Source of the DNA: an uncultured Lachnospiraceae bacterium
GTDB lineage: Bacteria; Bacillota_A; Clostridia; Lachnospirales; Lachnospiraceae
DNA length: 9,496 nt
Direction of reading: 5' to 3'
NCBI GenBank assembly: GCA_946613735.1
Contig: CAMOFS010000036.1
Location: forward strand, 1-9,496
In this document: positions 1 through 7,310 of the stretch, one piece after another
Numbering within the stretch: the stretch's first letter is position 1
Layout of the letters: each line of letters opens with the position of its first letter
Made by a program: the position numbers and the translations under genes
The notes under the pieces: generated by a model
What the model was told of the DNA's origin: nothing
Database searches by the model: none
What the model saw: the letters and a program-made list of their open reading frames with translations, nothing else

Positions 1-495
1 GCCCGCTATGCAAAGACAGTTTATGACGTTTTAGATCTCCTTAGGCTGGCAAAAAACCTGGATACATATATCCGTACAGACTTCAGCAAGGAACCTGAGG
101 TAATCGGGGATGAGAAAGCAAAAAAAGAAGTCTATCCCATTGGAGAGGGAAAAAGATTTACTCCGGAATACTATCTTAAGGATGAAAACGACGTAAAGCT
201 TTATAAGGATATTATGACCTTTGCCAAAAAATTGGATGGTGTAATGGAGGCATTGACGAGTGAGGATGAAGCGGAGCAGGCAGTGGCTCACGAATATCTG
301 CAGACCTTAACGATCGTGGATCAGATCAATGCAAAACCATCCAGAGCTGATAAAAAGTGGATCATGCCCGCGGTGGGACCTTCCTTCAAGGAATACAAGG
401 CGGCAAATGCTAAGGAAAGGACAGCCATGATCAGTCAGTGTTATGTAAACGCGGATAAAGCATTAAAAGAAACGGAGAAGAAGAATGAAGAATGA
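1..495 (+). CDS. Unrecognised cytoplasmic protein, C-terminal 164 residues (5' end outside window)
   Basis: The reading frame is open from base 1 to a TGA at 493-495, so this is the 3' part of a longer gene whose start lies to the left. An internal ATG at 214 is available but the frame is open and protein-like well before it, so I do not take it as the start. The visible part is hydrophilic and rich in Lys, Glu, Asp and Ala, predicted largely helical, with no membrane segment, no cysteine cluster and a charged tail ending KETEKKNEE. I recognise no domain or catalytic motif. Its last 11 bases overlap the start of the sulfatase gene, which suggests translational coupling. In style it resembles the other unknown helical proteins further along the cluster (2853-5585 and 6090-7310), but I could not align it convincingly with either. 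Coding status is secure; function is unknown. Confidence 0.85.
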   Translation, partial: ARYAKTVYDVLDLLRLAKNLDTYIRTDFSKEPEVIGDEKAKKEVYPIGEGKRFTPEYYLKDENDVKLYKDIMTFAKKLDGVMEALTSEDEAEQAVAHEYLQTLTIVDQINAKPSRADKKWIMPAVGPSFKEYKAANAKERTAMISQCYVNADKALKETEKKNEE

Positions 496-520
496 TCGAG
501 TAAAAAGAGGAGTAGTAATG
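474..520 (+). promoter_or_regulatory. Two competing ribosome binding sites for the sulfatase lipoprotein
   Basis: GGAG at 474-477 lies 7 bases before the ATG at 485. A stronger GAGGAG at 507-512 lies 5 bases before an in-frame ATG at 518 (Met12). Starting at 485 supplies the basic n-region (KNDRVKR) that a signal peptide needs. Starting at 518 gives a hydrophobic segment with no positive charge before the lipobox. I therefore prefer 485, but the better-looking site serves the internal start, and a minor shorter product is possible. Confidence 0.5.
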
Positions 521-2554
521 GCTATGGTGATCAGTATGGCAGCGGCTCTTGTGCTGGGAGGATGCGGAAAAAAGGAGGGCGCGGACAGTGCTGATAACGC
601 ACCCGCTACACCTCATAATCCGGCCACGGAGCAGACTAAGGCTGCCAATGAAGAGTGGTATGAAAAGCTGGATTTTAATGACAGGAGTGAGTGGGAAAAT
701 GCCAACAGGGGTCTTATCGAGGCTCCCGAGGAATTGGAGCTTATATCTGAGGAGGACGGCCATGTGATCTGGAGCCAGAAGGCATATTCATTTTTGGATG
801 GACAGGAAAAAGCTCCGGATACCGTTAACCCCAGTCTCTGGGAGAACGTGAAAAACAATCATGTCTGCGGTCTTTTCGAGGTTACCGATGGTATCTACCA
901 GGTCAGGGGCTTTGATATGGCAAACATCACCTTTATAGAGGGCAATACGGGCTGGATCATTTTTGATACCTCTATGGGCCGTGAGTGCGCCGAGGCTGCC
1001 AAGCAGCTGGTGGATAAAAATCTGGGTGAAAAGCCCATAAAGGCGGTACTCATTTCCCATTCACATATTGACCATTTCGGTGGAGTCAGGGCCTTTGTCA
1101 ATGAGGAAGAAATGGCGGACCCCGAGCTTTCGCTTCAGGAGCAGGCTGACAGCGGCAAGATCCCGGTTATCGTGCCCGAGGGCTTTACGGAGCATGCAGT
1201 GGCCGAGAACCTCTACGCCGGCGGTGCTATGAGCCGTCGTGCAGGATATCAGTACGGCAACTATTTACCCAAGGAGGAGACGGGGGCTATGTCCATCGGT
1301 ATAGGTATGGGCCAGTCCAAGGGCAATGCTACCTTTGTACTTCCCACCTATGAGGTTAAAAATACGGAAGAGAAGGTCACCATCGACGGAGTGGAGATCG
1401 AGTTCCAGCTGACTCCGGGGACCGAGGCTCCCGCAGAGATGAATGCCTACTTCCCCCAGAAGAGGGCACTGTGGATGGCTGAAAACTGCACCGGAACCCT
1501 TCACAATCTCTATACCCTTCGTGGCGCCGAGGTAAGGGACGGAAATGCCTGGGCTGAGTATATCATGGAAGCGGTGAGTCTCTATGCCGACAAGACGGAT
1601 GTGGTATTCCAGTCTCACAACTGGCCTCATTGGGGTACAGATGTGATAAAGGACTATATGATAAATACAGCCGCAGTATATAAGTACATCAATGACGAGA
1701 CGCTTTCCCTCTTAAACGAGGGCTATACCTCCACGGAGATCGCGGATATGATACGTCTCCCCGAGCCCCTGGAGAAAAACTGGTATACCCGCCAGTACTA
1801 CGGCACCCTGAAGCATGATGCCAAGGCAGTATATCAGAAGTACATGGGCTGGTATGATGCCAATCCTATCAACCTGGACAAGCTCACTCCCGAGGAGAGT
1901 GCCAAAAAGTGGGCGGAATATCTGGAGTTGGGTGGAATTGACAAGGCTATGAAAAAGGCCCATGAAGAATATGATGAAGGAAATTACCAGTGGGTGGCTG
2001 AGTTTACCAACACCCTGGTCTTTGCCGATCCCGAGAATACCGAGGCCAGAAACCTCTGTGCGGATGCCATGGAGCAGCTGGGTTATCAGGCTGAGTCCGG
2101 CACCTGGAGGAACTGCTATCTTACTGCAGCACTGGAGCTTCGTGATGGCAATCAGGCAGCAAAGGCCGCAGGCAACAGCCAGTTTGCTAAGGATATTATG
2201 GTCAATCTGACCCCGGAGATGGCCTTTGATTATATGGGCATCATGATGGATAAGTCCAAGATCGAAAATGAAAACTACACCATAGTGTTTGACATTTTGG
2301 ACACCTATGAGGTCTATACCGTATATATCCGCTACGGGACTGTTATGTATGCAAAATATGCTCCCGAAGGAGATGGTGATGTTAAGGTTCAGTGCCTAAG
2401 CAAGCAGATACTCCAGCTCATATCCGGCGCCGGGGATGAGTTTATAAGGAACACCCAGATTTCAGGAGACACCGCAAAATTCGAAGAATTTGCCAAGAAT
2501 CTAAGCGGCAGCACAGGCGGAAGCAGAGGTACCTTTAATATAATAGAGCCGTAA
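485..2554 (+). CDS. Lipoprotein alkylsulfatase, SdsA1/BDS1-like metallo-beta-lactamase fold
   Basis: A 689-residue protein of the alkyl sulfatase family, dinuclear zinc enzymes that hydrolyse alkyl sulfate esters to alcohol and sulfate. Residues 1-27 form a lipoprotein signal: basic n-region, hydrophobic core and lipobox LGGC with Cys27 as the lipidation site, so the enzyme should be anchored on the outer face of the membrane. The metal motif HSHIDHFGG covers residues 192-200 (His192, His194, Asp196, His197). Glu314 (in TEAPAEMNAY), Glu333 (in MAEN) and His378 (in QSHNWPHWG) follow at 19- and 45-residue spacings, matching the remaining ligands I recall for Pseudomonas SdsA1. A helical region with the family signature YYGTLKHDAKAVYQKYMGWY and dimerisation-type helices spans about 390-560. 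An SCP2-like C-terminal domain runs from about 573 to 680. Length is close to the family norm of about 660 plus the signal. Nothing is truncated and all ligands are present, so it is probably active; the substrate is inferred. Confidence 0.93.
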   Translation: MKNDRVKRGVVMAMVISMAAALVLGGCGKKEGADSADNAPATPHNPATEQTKAANEEWYEKLDFNDRSEWENANRGLIEAPEELELISEEDGHVIWSQKAYSFLDGQEKAPDTVNPSLWENVKNNHVCGLFEVTDGIYQVRGFDMANITFIEGNTGWIIFDTSMGRECAEAAKQLVDKNLGEKPIKAVLISHSHIDHFGGVRAFVNEEEMADPELSLQEQADSGKIPVIVPEGFTEHAVAENLYAGGAMSRRAGYQYGNYLPKEETGAMSIGIGMGQSKGNATFVLPTYEVKNTEEKVTIDGVEIEFQLTPGTEAPAEMNAYFPQKRALWMAENCTGTLHNLYTLRGAEVRDGNAWAEYIMEAVSLYADKTDVVFQSHNWPHWGTDVIKDYMINTAAVYKYINDETLSLLNEGYTSTEIADMIRLPEPLEKNWYTRQYYGTLKHDAKAVYQKYMGWYDANPINLDKLTPEESAKKWAEYLELGGIDKAMKKAHEEYDEGNYQWVAEFTNTLVFADPENTEARNLCADAMEQLGYQAESGTWRNCYLTAALELRDGNQAAKAAGNSQFAKDIMVNLTPEMAFDYMGIMMDKSKIENENYTIVFDILDTYEVYTVYIRYGTVMYAKYAPEGDGDVKVQCLSKQILQLISGAGDEFIRNTQISGDTAKFEEFAKNLSGSTGGSRGTFNIIEP

Positions 2555-2571
2555 GAAAAGAGGATCAGGCA

Positions 2572-2844
2572 ATGAAGTGGAGAAATAATGTAGAGATCGA
2601 CAAAAGCGACGGCATATGGCTCCGTTTCGGGGAGAAGGAAAAGCACCTGGAAAAAAACGACGAGTATATCTTCTCCCTTATGGACTCCGGTATTACCGAT
2701 GATGACGAGCTCATAAAAAAGGTATCGGAGCATACAGATTGTGACGAGATCTCATCAGGCTTTCGTCTGGCACAGTTTGTGGAGGATTACGGAGACTTTT
2801 TGGCAGAGGGTGTGAGATCCAGTGTCTTTGGAGCGATGGTATAG
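2572..2844 (+). CDS. Small acidic protein, 90 residues, possibly PqqD/RRE-like
   Basis: An intact small gene with a good Shine-Dalgarno (AAGAGGA at 2558-2564, 7 bases before ATG), 17 bases after the sulfatase stop and 8 bases before the next start. The position and the ribosome site support it being real. The protein is acidic, has no signal peptide or membrane segment, and has one Cys near residue 57. The order of predicted elements is a short beta pair (NVEIDKSDGIWLRF), a helix (NDEYIFSLMDSG), an acidic turn and helix (DDELIKKVSEH), then a last helix (RLAQFVEDYGDFLAEG). This resembles the PqqD-type winged helix used as a RiPP recognition element, where a leader-binding beta strand is followed by three helices with spaced Leu/Ile. 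The match is by pattern only, and no radical SAM enzyme, cyclase or precursor peptide is visible nearby. It may equally be an unrelated adaptor for its large neighbour. Confidence 0.8.
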   Translation: MKWRNNVEIDKSDGIWLRFGEKEKHLEKNDEYIFSLMDSGITDDDELIKKVSEHTDCDEISSGFRLAQFVEDYGDFLAEGVRSSVFGAMV

Positions 2845-2852
2845 GGGATATT

Positions 2853-5585
2853 ATGTTTGAAGAATTAAGTGAAAAAGAAAAAAAGGAACTCATAACGGGC
2901 TTTAATACATCCCTGGCTGAAAGGGACATAAGTACCTATAAACAGCGCTATGACCAGCAGGACATGGCCTGGGAGATGCACAGACAGCACGAGATCCAGA
3001 ATCGGGACCGGGAGCATAAGCAGGCGCATGAAAAGCCGATAAGTACCAGGTCGAAAAATGCTGATGCCATAGAAAAGGCATTGGGTAGGTTTGACATGTA
3101 CAAGGAGGACTCTCCTCTATGGCTTTTTATGAATGAGACCATGGATGAGTTTCTTATGTCACGGGCCAATAGAAAACCGGATGAAAACGGGGAGATAGAG
3201 CTGGAAAACTCGGATGAGCTCATACGCACCTTCAGGCTCTTGGTCTCCATGGGGCCGGCGGCAGTGACAGAAGAAAACAGCAAGGTGCTGACAGCAAAAT
3301 GCTTTGATGACAATATGAAATATGCTAAGAACATGGTGGGCATGTATGACATCAAGATGGAGATGATGAGAAGTCAGCTGAGATCCGGTGTGGATACTTC
3401 CATCTTTTTAAAAAGCAATGTGGAAAAGATGCCCGACTATGCTGCCAGGGAACTGAACAGGATAAAGGTTCTGTCACAGCTTTTTGCCCCGGGGACTCCG
3501 ACATACATGGCTCTTTCAGACACCGAGAAGAAGGATGCGGATTACCTGAAGGCAAAATATGAGTTTTGCAAAAAAGCGTTTGAGGCCGCCATGTTAGAGG
3601 ATCCCAAGGTCAATGACGGTCTGTATGAGTCCACCAATCTGGAGGTTGTTTATCCCGGAAGCCTGAAGGCAGATATGGATGCTTTTTTTGAGGAGCTTGA
3701 AAAAAAGGGCAGGACACTTCCCGGTATGGATGAACGTGTCAGGGAAAACAGAAAAAAGAGCGGAGTAAATGCGGACTTTTTTGGTGATACCCTGTATGGC
3801 TTTGTGGATGAGATCAAAAATGCCGTTGCAAAGAATCCCGGCAGCTACAAGGAACATAAGGAAGGCATCGATAAGATGATGCAGGAGTTCATGACGGCCT
3901 TAGAAGGCTTTAACATGAAGATGCATGTGGTACAGTGCCTGACAATGGACAATAATGACGAATACTATTTTGAAAGCTTCCCTGAAATGAAGGCTGCCTA
4001 CGCAGCTATTTGCAGGAAGTATCCCGAAGGCCAGGATCTTTGCGATAAATATATCCAGAATTATATCACTGATGAGAAAGAGAATATCGGTGCAAGGTCA
4101 TATATGAACGCACTTTATGATACCATATTTTATTATCTCACCGGGGAGAAGGAACCTACTGTTGATGAGGCGTATATGACGCAGGGCTTTGAAGGGATGC
4201 AGAGTGTGTATGAGACCATTGATGAGAACAGAGTGCTGAAGCAGACCCTGAATACCATTCAGAATAACCCTGATATCACCTACATAAAGCTTAAGCCCAT
4301 TGAGCAGATGCTGATAAATAAAAGGATCAATTCCTTTACCAAAAGGATAAGTGAGTTCGATACATTTTTCATTTACCAAAAGCAGTTAAAGGACAGAAAG
4401 GGCGATCTGACAAAGCTTTACCGGGAATATCAGTTTTTAAAGCCTTTTATGGATATTAAGTTCATGGATGGGAGTGATGATACCCTTATCAAGGGGTATT
4501 TCATCAAGGATACGGCCAGGGAAATGAGATACAGCTACGGCAAGAAGGAAAAGGCGGGCTTCGATATCAAGCTTAGGCTTATAGATGCTCTCTTCCAGTT
4601 CTATAAGGACGAGGAGGCGCTTGATCAAAATAATTACACGAAGCTCAATGCTTCCCTTGCTAAGATAGAGGATGATACCTATAAGTGGCTTGAGACTGCC
4701 AATGTAAGGGCTCAGAGTATACCGAATGCAACGCACCCCTTAAGCCAGGGGATCGATTCAGTGGATGCGGACTTAGAGCGATTCAAAAAGGAACATCCGG
4801 AGATCAAAGCACCTAAAGGTAAGTCTTATATCTATGCCTATGGTGCCTACTATGAAAAGGAGATTGAAAAGCTTTCAAAGGCCAAGCCAAAAAACGATAT
4901 GGAAAAAGCCAAAAACGAGGCAAAGATCACAGAGTACAAAAACAAGGTAAAGTGGGCGCGCATACATCTGGGAATTAATTCCCAGGCCTTTAGCTATGTG
5001 GGAGCCCCCGATGTAAAAGCATTAAATGGCTGCTCCCTTGCCAGGTCCGTAGACACCCTGTTGGATATACCGGTTATCAAAAACATGGACCCTTATGAAT
5101 ACATTGATAACCTGGAGGACTTCAGCGCCCATATCTTTTTCCATGATCCTACGCAGGAGGAGCTTTTGGACGCAAAAGAGAGGCAGACAAAAGCTATCAG
5201 ACGAGAGATGATGCTATACGAAAAGCATCTTCTTACGCTTGAGAGAAACCTGGGGTATGAGATGCCAACCATGTCCATGGTAGTTGCCAATTTTGATAAA
5301 ATAGCAAGGGAGACAAACTTCTCCCAGGATTGTTTAAATCTTATTATACTTGATACCCGCGTTTTGGATGACAAGGATCCAGCTGACATAAGACTTCGTC
5401 ATCTGGCTAGATATATGGCGGCTCTCTCCACCTTTATGATGGACTTGAGACAACTGCCTATGGGTGGTTATGATACGAAAGGGATACAGGATTACTATGA
5501 GGGACGGGTGTTAAAGCAGTGTCCCGACAGCATAGCATATCTTAAGACCCATGACCCCATAATAAGGGAAAATGTAACTGCATGA
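2853..5585 (+). CDS. Large unrecognised helical cytoplasmic protein, 910 residues
   Basis: ATG at 2853 is preceded by AGGGG at 2843-2847 (5 bases away), which overlaps the stop of the 90-residue gene, so the two are probably translationally coupled. The protein has no signal peptide, no membrane segment and no motif I recognise (no P-loop, kinase, nuclease or metal motif). It is highly charged and predicted almost entirely alpha-helical. Residues about 29-61 are rich in Gln, Arg, His and Glu (YKQRYDQQDMAWEMHRQHE), compatible with a coiled coil. Residues about 671-702 form a Lys/Glu-rich helix (KAKPKNDMEKAKNEAK). About 100 residues near 480-580 carry mixed hydrophobic and Tyr/Phe-rich helices. 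The C-terminal third (about 730-880) is the most hydrophobic and best ordered by eye. Size and composition suggest a scaffold or a partner of other cluster proteins rather than an enzyme, but this is inference. The gene is clearly coding and uninterrupted. Confidence 0.9.
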   Translation: MFEELSEKEKKELITGFNTSLAERDISTYKQRYDQQDMAWEMHRQHEIQNRDREHKQAHEKPISTRSKNADAIEKALGRFDMYKEDSPLWLFMNETMDEFLMSRANRKPDENGEIELENSDELIRTFRLLVSMGPAAVTEENSKVLTAKCFDDNMKYAKNMVGMYDIKMEMMRSQLRSGVDTSIFLKSNVEKMPDYAARELNRIKVLSQLFAPGTPTYMALSDTEKKDADYLKAKYEFCKKAFEAAMLEDPKVNDGLYESTNLEVVYPGSLKADMDAFFEELEKKGRTLPGMDERVRENRKKSGVNADFFGDTLYGFVDEIKNAVAKNPGSYKEHKEGIDKMMQEFMTALEGFNMKMHVVQCLTMDNNDEYYFESFPEMKAAYAAICRKYPEGQDLCDKYIQNYITDEKENIGARSYMNALYDTIFYYLTGEKEPTVDEAYMTQGFEGMQSVYETIDENRVLKQTLNTIQNNPDITYIKLKPIEQMLINKRINSFTKRISEFDTFFIYQKQLKDRKGDLTKLYREYQFLKPFMDIKFMDGSDDTLIKGYFIKDTAREMRYSYGKKEKAGFDIKLRLIDALFQFYKDEEALDQNNYTKLNASLAKIEDDTYKWLETANVRAQSIPNATHPLSQGIDSVDADLERFKKEHPEIKAPKGKSYIYAYGAYYEKEIEKLSKAKPKNDMEKAKNEAKITEYKNKVKWARIHLGINSQAFSYVGAPDVKALNGCSLARSVDTLLDIPVIKNMDPYEYIDNLEDFSAHIFFHDPTQEELLDAKERQTKAIRREMMLYEKHLLTLERNLGYEMPTMSMVVANFDKIARETNFSQDCLNLIILDTRVLDDKDPADIRLRHLARYMAALSTFMMDLRQLPMGGYDTKGIQDYYEGRVLKQCPDSIAYLKTHDPIIRENVTA

Positions 5586-5609
5586 TACTGCAGGGAAAGA
5601 GAGAATATC

Positions 5610-6074
5610 ATGCTCTATGAATTTGAAGCTAATACCCGGGAGGCACTCAGGTATGAAAAACTGCTCCCGGACATCTACCGGGAGGGGATAGTTTCCGGAG
5701 AGCTTTTTGCGGTAGCCGTATTTGACGGAAAAAATACCCGGGATAAAATGGTGGGGCTGGTGCTTTCAAAGGTGACGGAGGATTTTCAGGAGATAGTCTG
5801 GGTGGGCCTTACCGAAAAGTACAGCCTGCCGGAGTATGGGGCTGACCTTGTCTGCTTGAGAACTGAGGCAGCCAGGGAGGCAGATGCCTTAAAGGGAACC
5901 TTTTGCCGCATCCCGTCAAGTGAGGAACGGATGAGGGAATACTTTTTGCTGGCGGGTTATGAGTTTATGGATATCTATGAAGAACCGAAGTTTTCTATCG
6001 CCTATCGTTTTTATGAAAAAAAGAAGATACCCAAACTGATGGAAAAACTGTTGCCGCTGCCACAAAATGCATAA
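5610..6074 (+). CDS. GNAT-like protein with degenerate acetyl-CoA motif, 154 residues
   Basis: The gene starts 24 bases after the previous stop with a weak purine-rich site (GAGAG at 5599-5603, 6 bases before ATG). The element order resembles a GCN5-related N-acetyltransferase: an N-terminal helix (ALRYEKLLPDIYREG), a strand pair around residues 27-50 (GELFAVAVF, then KMVGLVLSK), a strand EIVWVGL, a helix after the loop PEYGADLV, a further strand, and a closing helix-turn REYFLLAGYEF (about 109-119) like the FYxkxGF end of GNATs. At the place of the Q/RxxGxG/A pyrophosphate-binding motif I read PEYGAD (74-79): Gly77 is present, but the leading Gln/Arg and the last Gly/Ala are not. It may bind a ligand poorly or have another role. 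No signal peptide or membrane segment. The GNAT assignment is by pattern only, and the substrate is unknown. Confidence 0.82.
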   Translation: MLYEFEANTREALRYEKLLPDIYREGIVSGELFAVAVFDGKNTRDKMVGLVLSKVTEDFQEIVWVGLTEKYSLPEYGADLVCLRTEAAREADALKGTFCRIPSSEERMREYFLLAGYEFMDIYEEPKFSIAYRFYEKKKIPKLMEKLLPLPQNA

Positions 6075-6089
6075 GGATAGGAGTGCGTC

Positions 6090-7310
6090 ATGGATAATGC
6101 TCTTTACGCAGAATATAAAAAAACAGCCGAGGTTGCCTCAAGAAGAACCGACAGGACCGATGATGACAGAAAAAGCCTGGGTATAGCCAATTTACATAAC
6201 AACATCTATACGCTGGGGGCAAAGGATATTTCCTTAAGTGAAGGCCAGAGCTTTGATGAAAAAGCCCGAAAGGAGATAGGAGCTCTGTCGGTTACAAGAT
6301 ACCTGTATTCCCTTGGCAACAATGAGCAGACGCGAGCTGATGCCGATCTGGCGGAGTTTAAAGAGCTCTTGCTTACGGCCAAGGACAGTGAGGAATATAA
6401 AAAAAGATATGAGGCACTAAACGAGGAATCGACAATAAAGCAAAAAAAATGGTTTGCAGAAGCGAATGGGATACTTGAAAAGGCCGGGAAAAATGCCCGT
6501 CGAATCAGTAGAGACCAGATAGTACGGATAATTGATGATGCCAAAAAGGCCACTGCCAGGGAAGACCGCATCAGGGACACGCGGGATGCCCTGATGGAGT
6601 GCCCGGAGTTTTCGGATAAGAAGGAGGAGCTTTTGGACTTCTTTAGGCTGGAGATCAATTTTTCCGAGTTTGTATCCGAAAGTACTATGGCCTGCCTTAG
6701 GTTCATTGCGTCCGGGCAGCAGCCGGGTTATCTTCAGGGTAGTTATATATACAGGCATTGGGGCATACCCGCCAATCGCCTTTCCCAGAAAAAGACCTTC
6801 GCAGCACAGCTTTTTACCCTGGATGAGAGCTTTTTGGGACTCACGGAATATGAGCTTGATACTTTCCCTTTTGCCATGCTTTTGGAAAAGAAGATGGAGA
6901 ATAAAAAGCAGGAAGGATCCATGACCTATGAGGATATAAAAAAGGAGTATTCTTTTTTATGTGGTGAAAAGGAAAAGCTGCATGAGCTCTTTGAGGAGCC
7001 GGGTATACTTAAGATTTTTATCCATATCACCGATATGATAGTTCTTTTTGATAGGCTAAAAACCCTGCGTGAAGCCATCTGCCCACTTTTGGGTACGGAT
7101 GAAGACCACAGGGAGGAGCTCTTTGAAATGTATTCGGTCTGCAGTGCAATGTATAATACGCTTATGATAAGACACCGGGGTATGGTGTCCGCATCCCGAC
7201 TTACACCGGGGCAGCTTATAGCAGAAAAGCCCAGCTATAAAACAGCGGACTATGATTATTGTCTCAGGGAACAAAGGAATGTGGTAAACAGGTATCCGGA
7301 GAGAAAATGA
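6090..7310 (+). CDS. Unrecognised helical cytoplasmic protein, 406 residues
   Basis: ATG at 6090 has a clear Shine-Dalgarno, AGGAG at 6079-6083, 6 bases upstream, in the 15-base gap after the GNAT-like gene. The protein is soluble and strongly charged, with no export signal, membrane segment or recognised motif. The N-terminal half (about 1-190) is rich in Lys, Glu, Asp and Arg and predicted as long helices, for example EYKKRYEALNEES and REDRIRDTRDALMEC. From about residue 200 it changes character: a Gly/Tyr/Pro-containing stretch (ASGQQPGYLQGSYIYRHWG) is followed by more hydrophobic helices (FAAQLFTLDESFLGL, KIFIHITDMIVLFDRL). This suggests two domains, a charged helical arm and a more globular C-terminal part. 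An A8 run at 6442-6449 encodes Gln-Lys-Lys. The stop codon overlaps the next start as ATGA, so it is tightly coupled to the regulator and may be a partner of it. Function unknown. Confidence 0.9.
   Translation: MDNALYAEYKKTAEVASRRTDRTDDDRKSLGIANLHNNIYTLGAKDISLSEGQSFDEKARKEIGALSVTRYLYSLGNNEQTRADADLAEFKELLLTAKDSEEYKKRYEALNEESTIKQKKWFAEANGILEKAGKNARRISRDQIVRIIDDAKKATAREDRIRDTRDALMECPEFSDKKEELLDFFRLEINFSEFVSESTMACLRFIASGQQPGYLQGSYIYRHWGIPANRLSQKKTFAAQLFTLDESFLGLTEYELDTFPFAMLLEKKMENKKQEGSMTYEDIKKEYSFLCGEKEKLHELFEEPGILKIFIHITDMIVLFDRLKTLREAICPLLGTDEDHREELFEMYSVCSAMYNTLMIRHRGMVSASRLTPGQLIAEKPSYKTADYDYCLREQRNVVNRYPERK

Noticed and set aside
2555..2571. Possible promoter or terminator in the gap after the sulfatase gene.
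   Set aside because: Only 17 bases separate the genes and they hold a Shine-Dalgarno site. I see neither a hairpin with a T run nor a convincing -35/-10 pair.
2878..2885. A AAA AAG slippery heptamer (like dnaX) at codons 9-11 of the 910-residue gene.
   Set aside because: A -1 slip would reach a TAA within about seven codons and give a very short peptide. No clear downstream hairpin was seen, and such heptamers are expected by chance in this Lys/Glu-rich coding sequence.
6442..6449. A8 homopolymer inside the 406-residue gene as a possible phase-variation tract.
   Set aside because: The frame is intact, the run simply encodes Gln-Lys-Lys, and eight A's in an A-rich coding sequence need no special explanation without comparative data.
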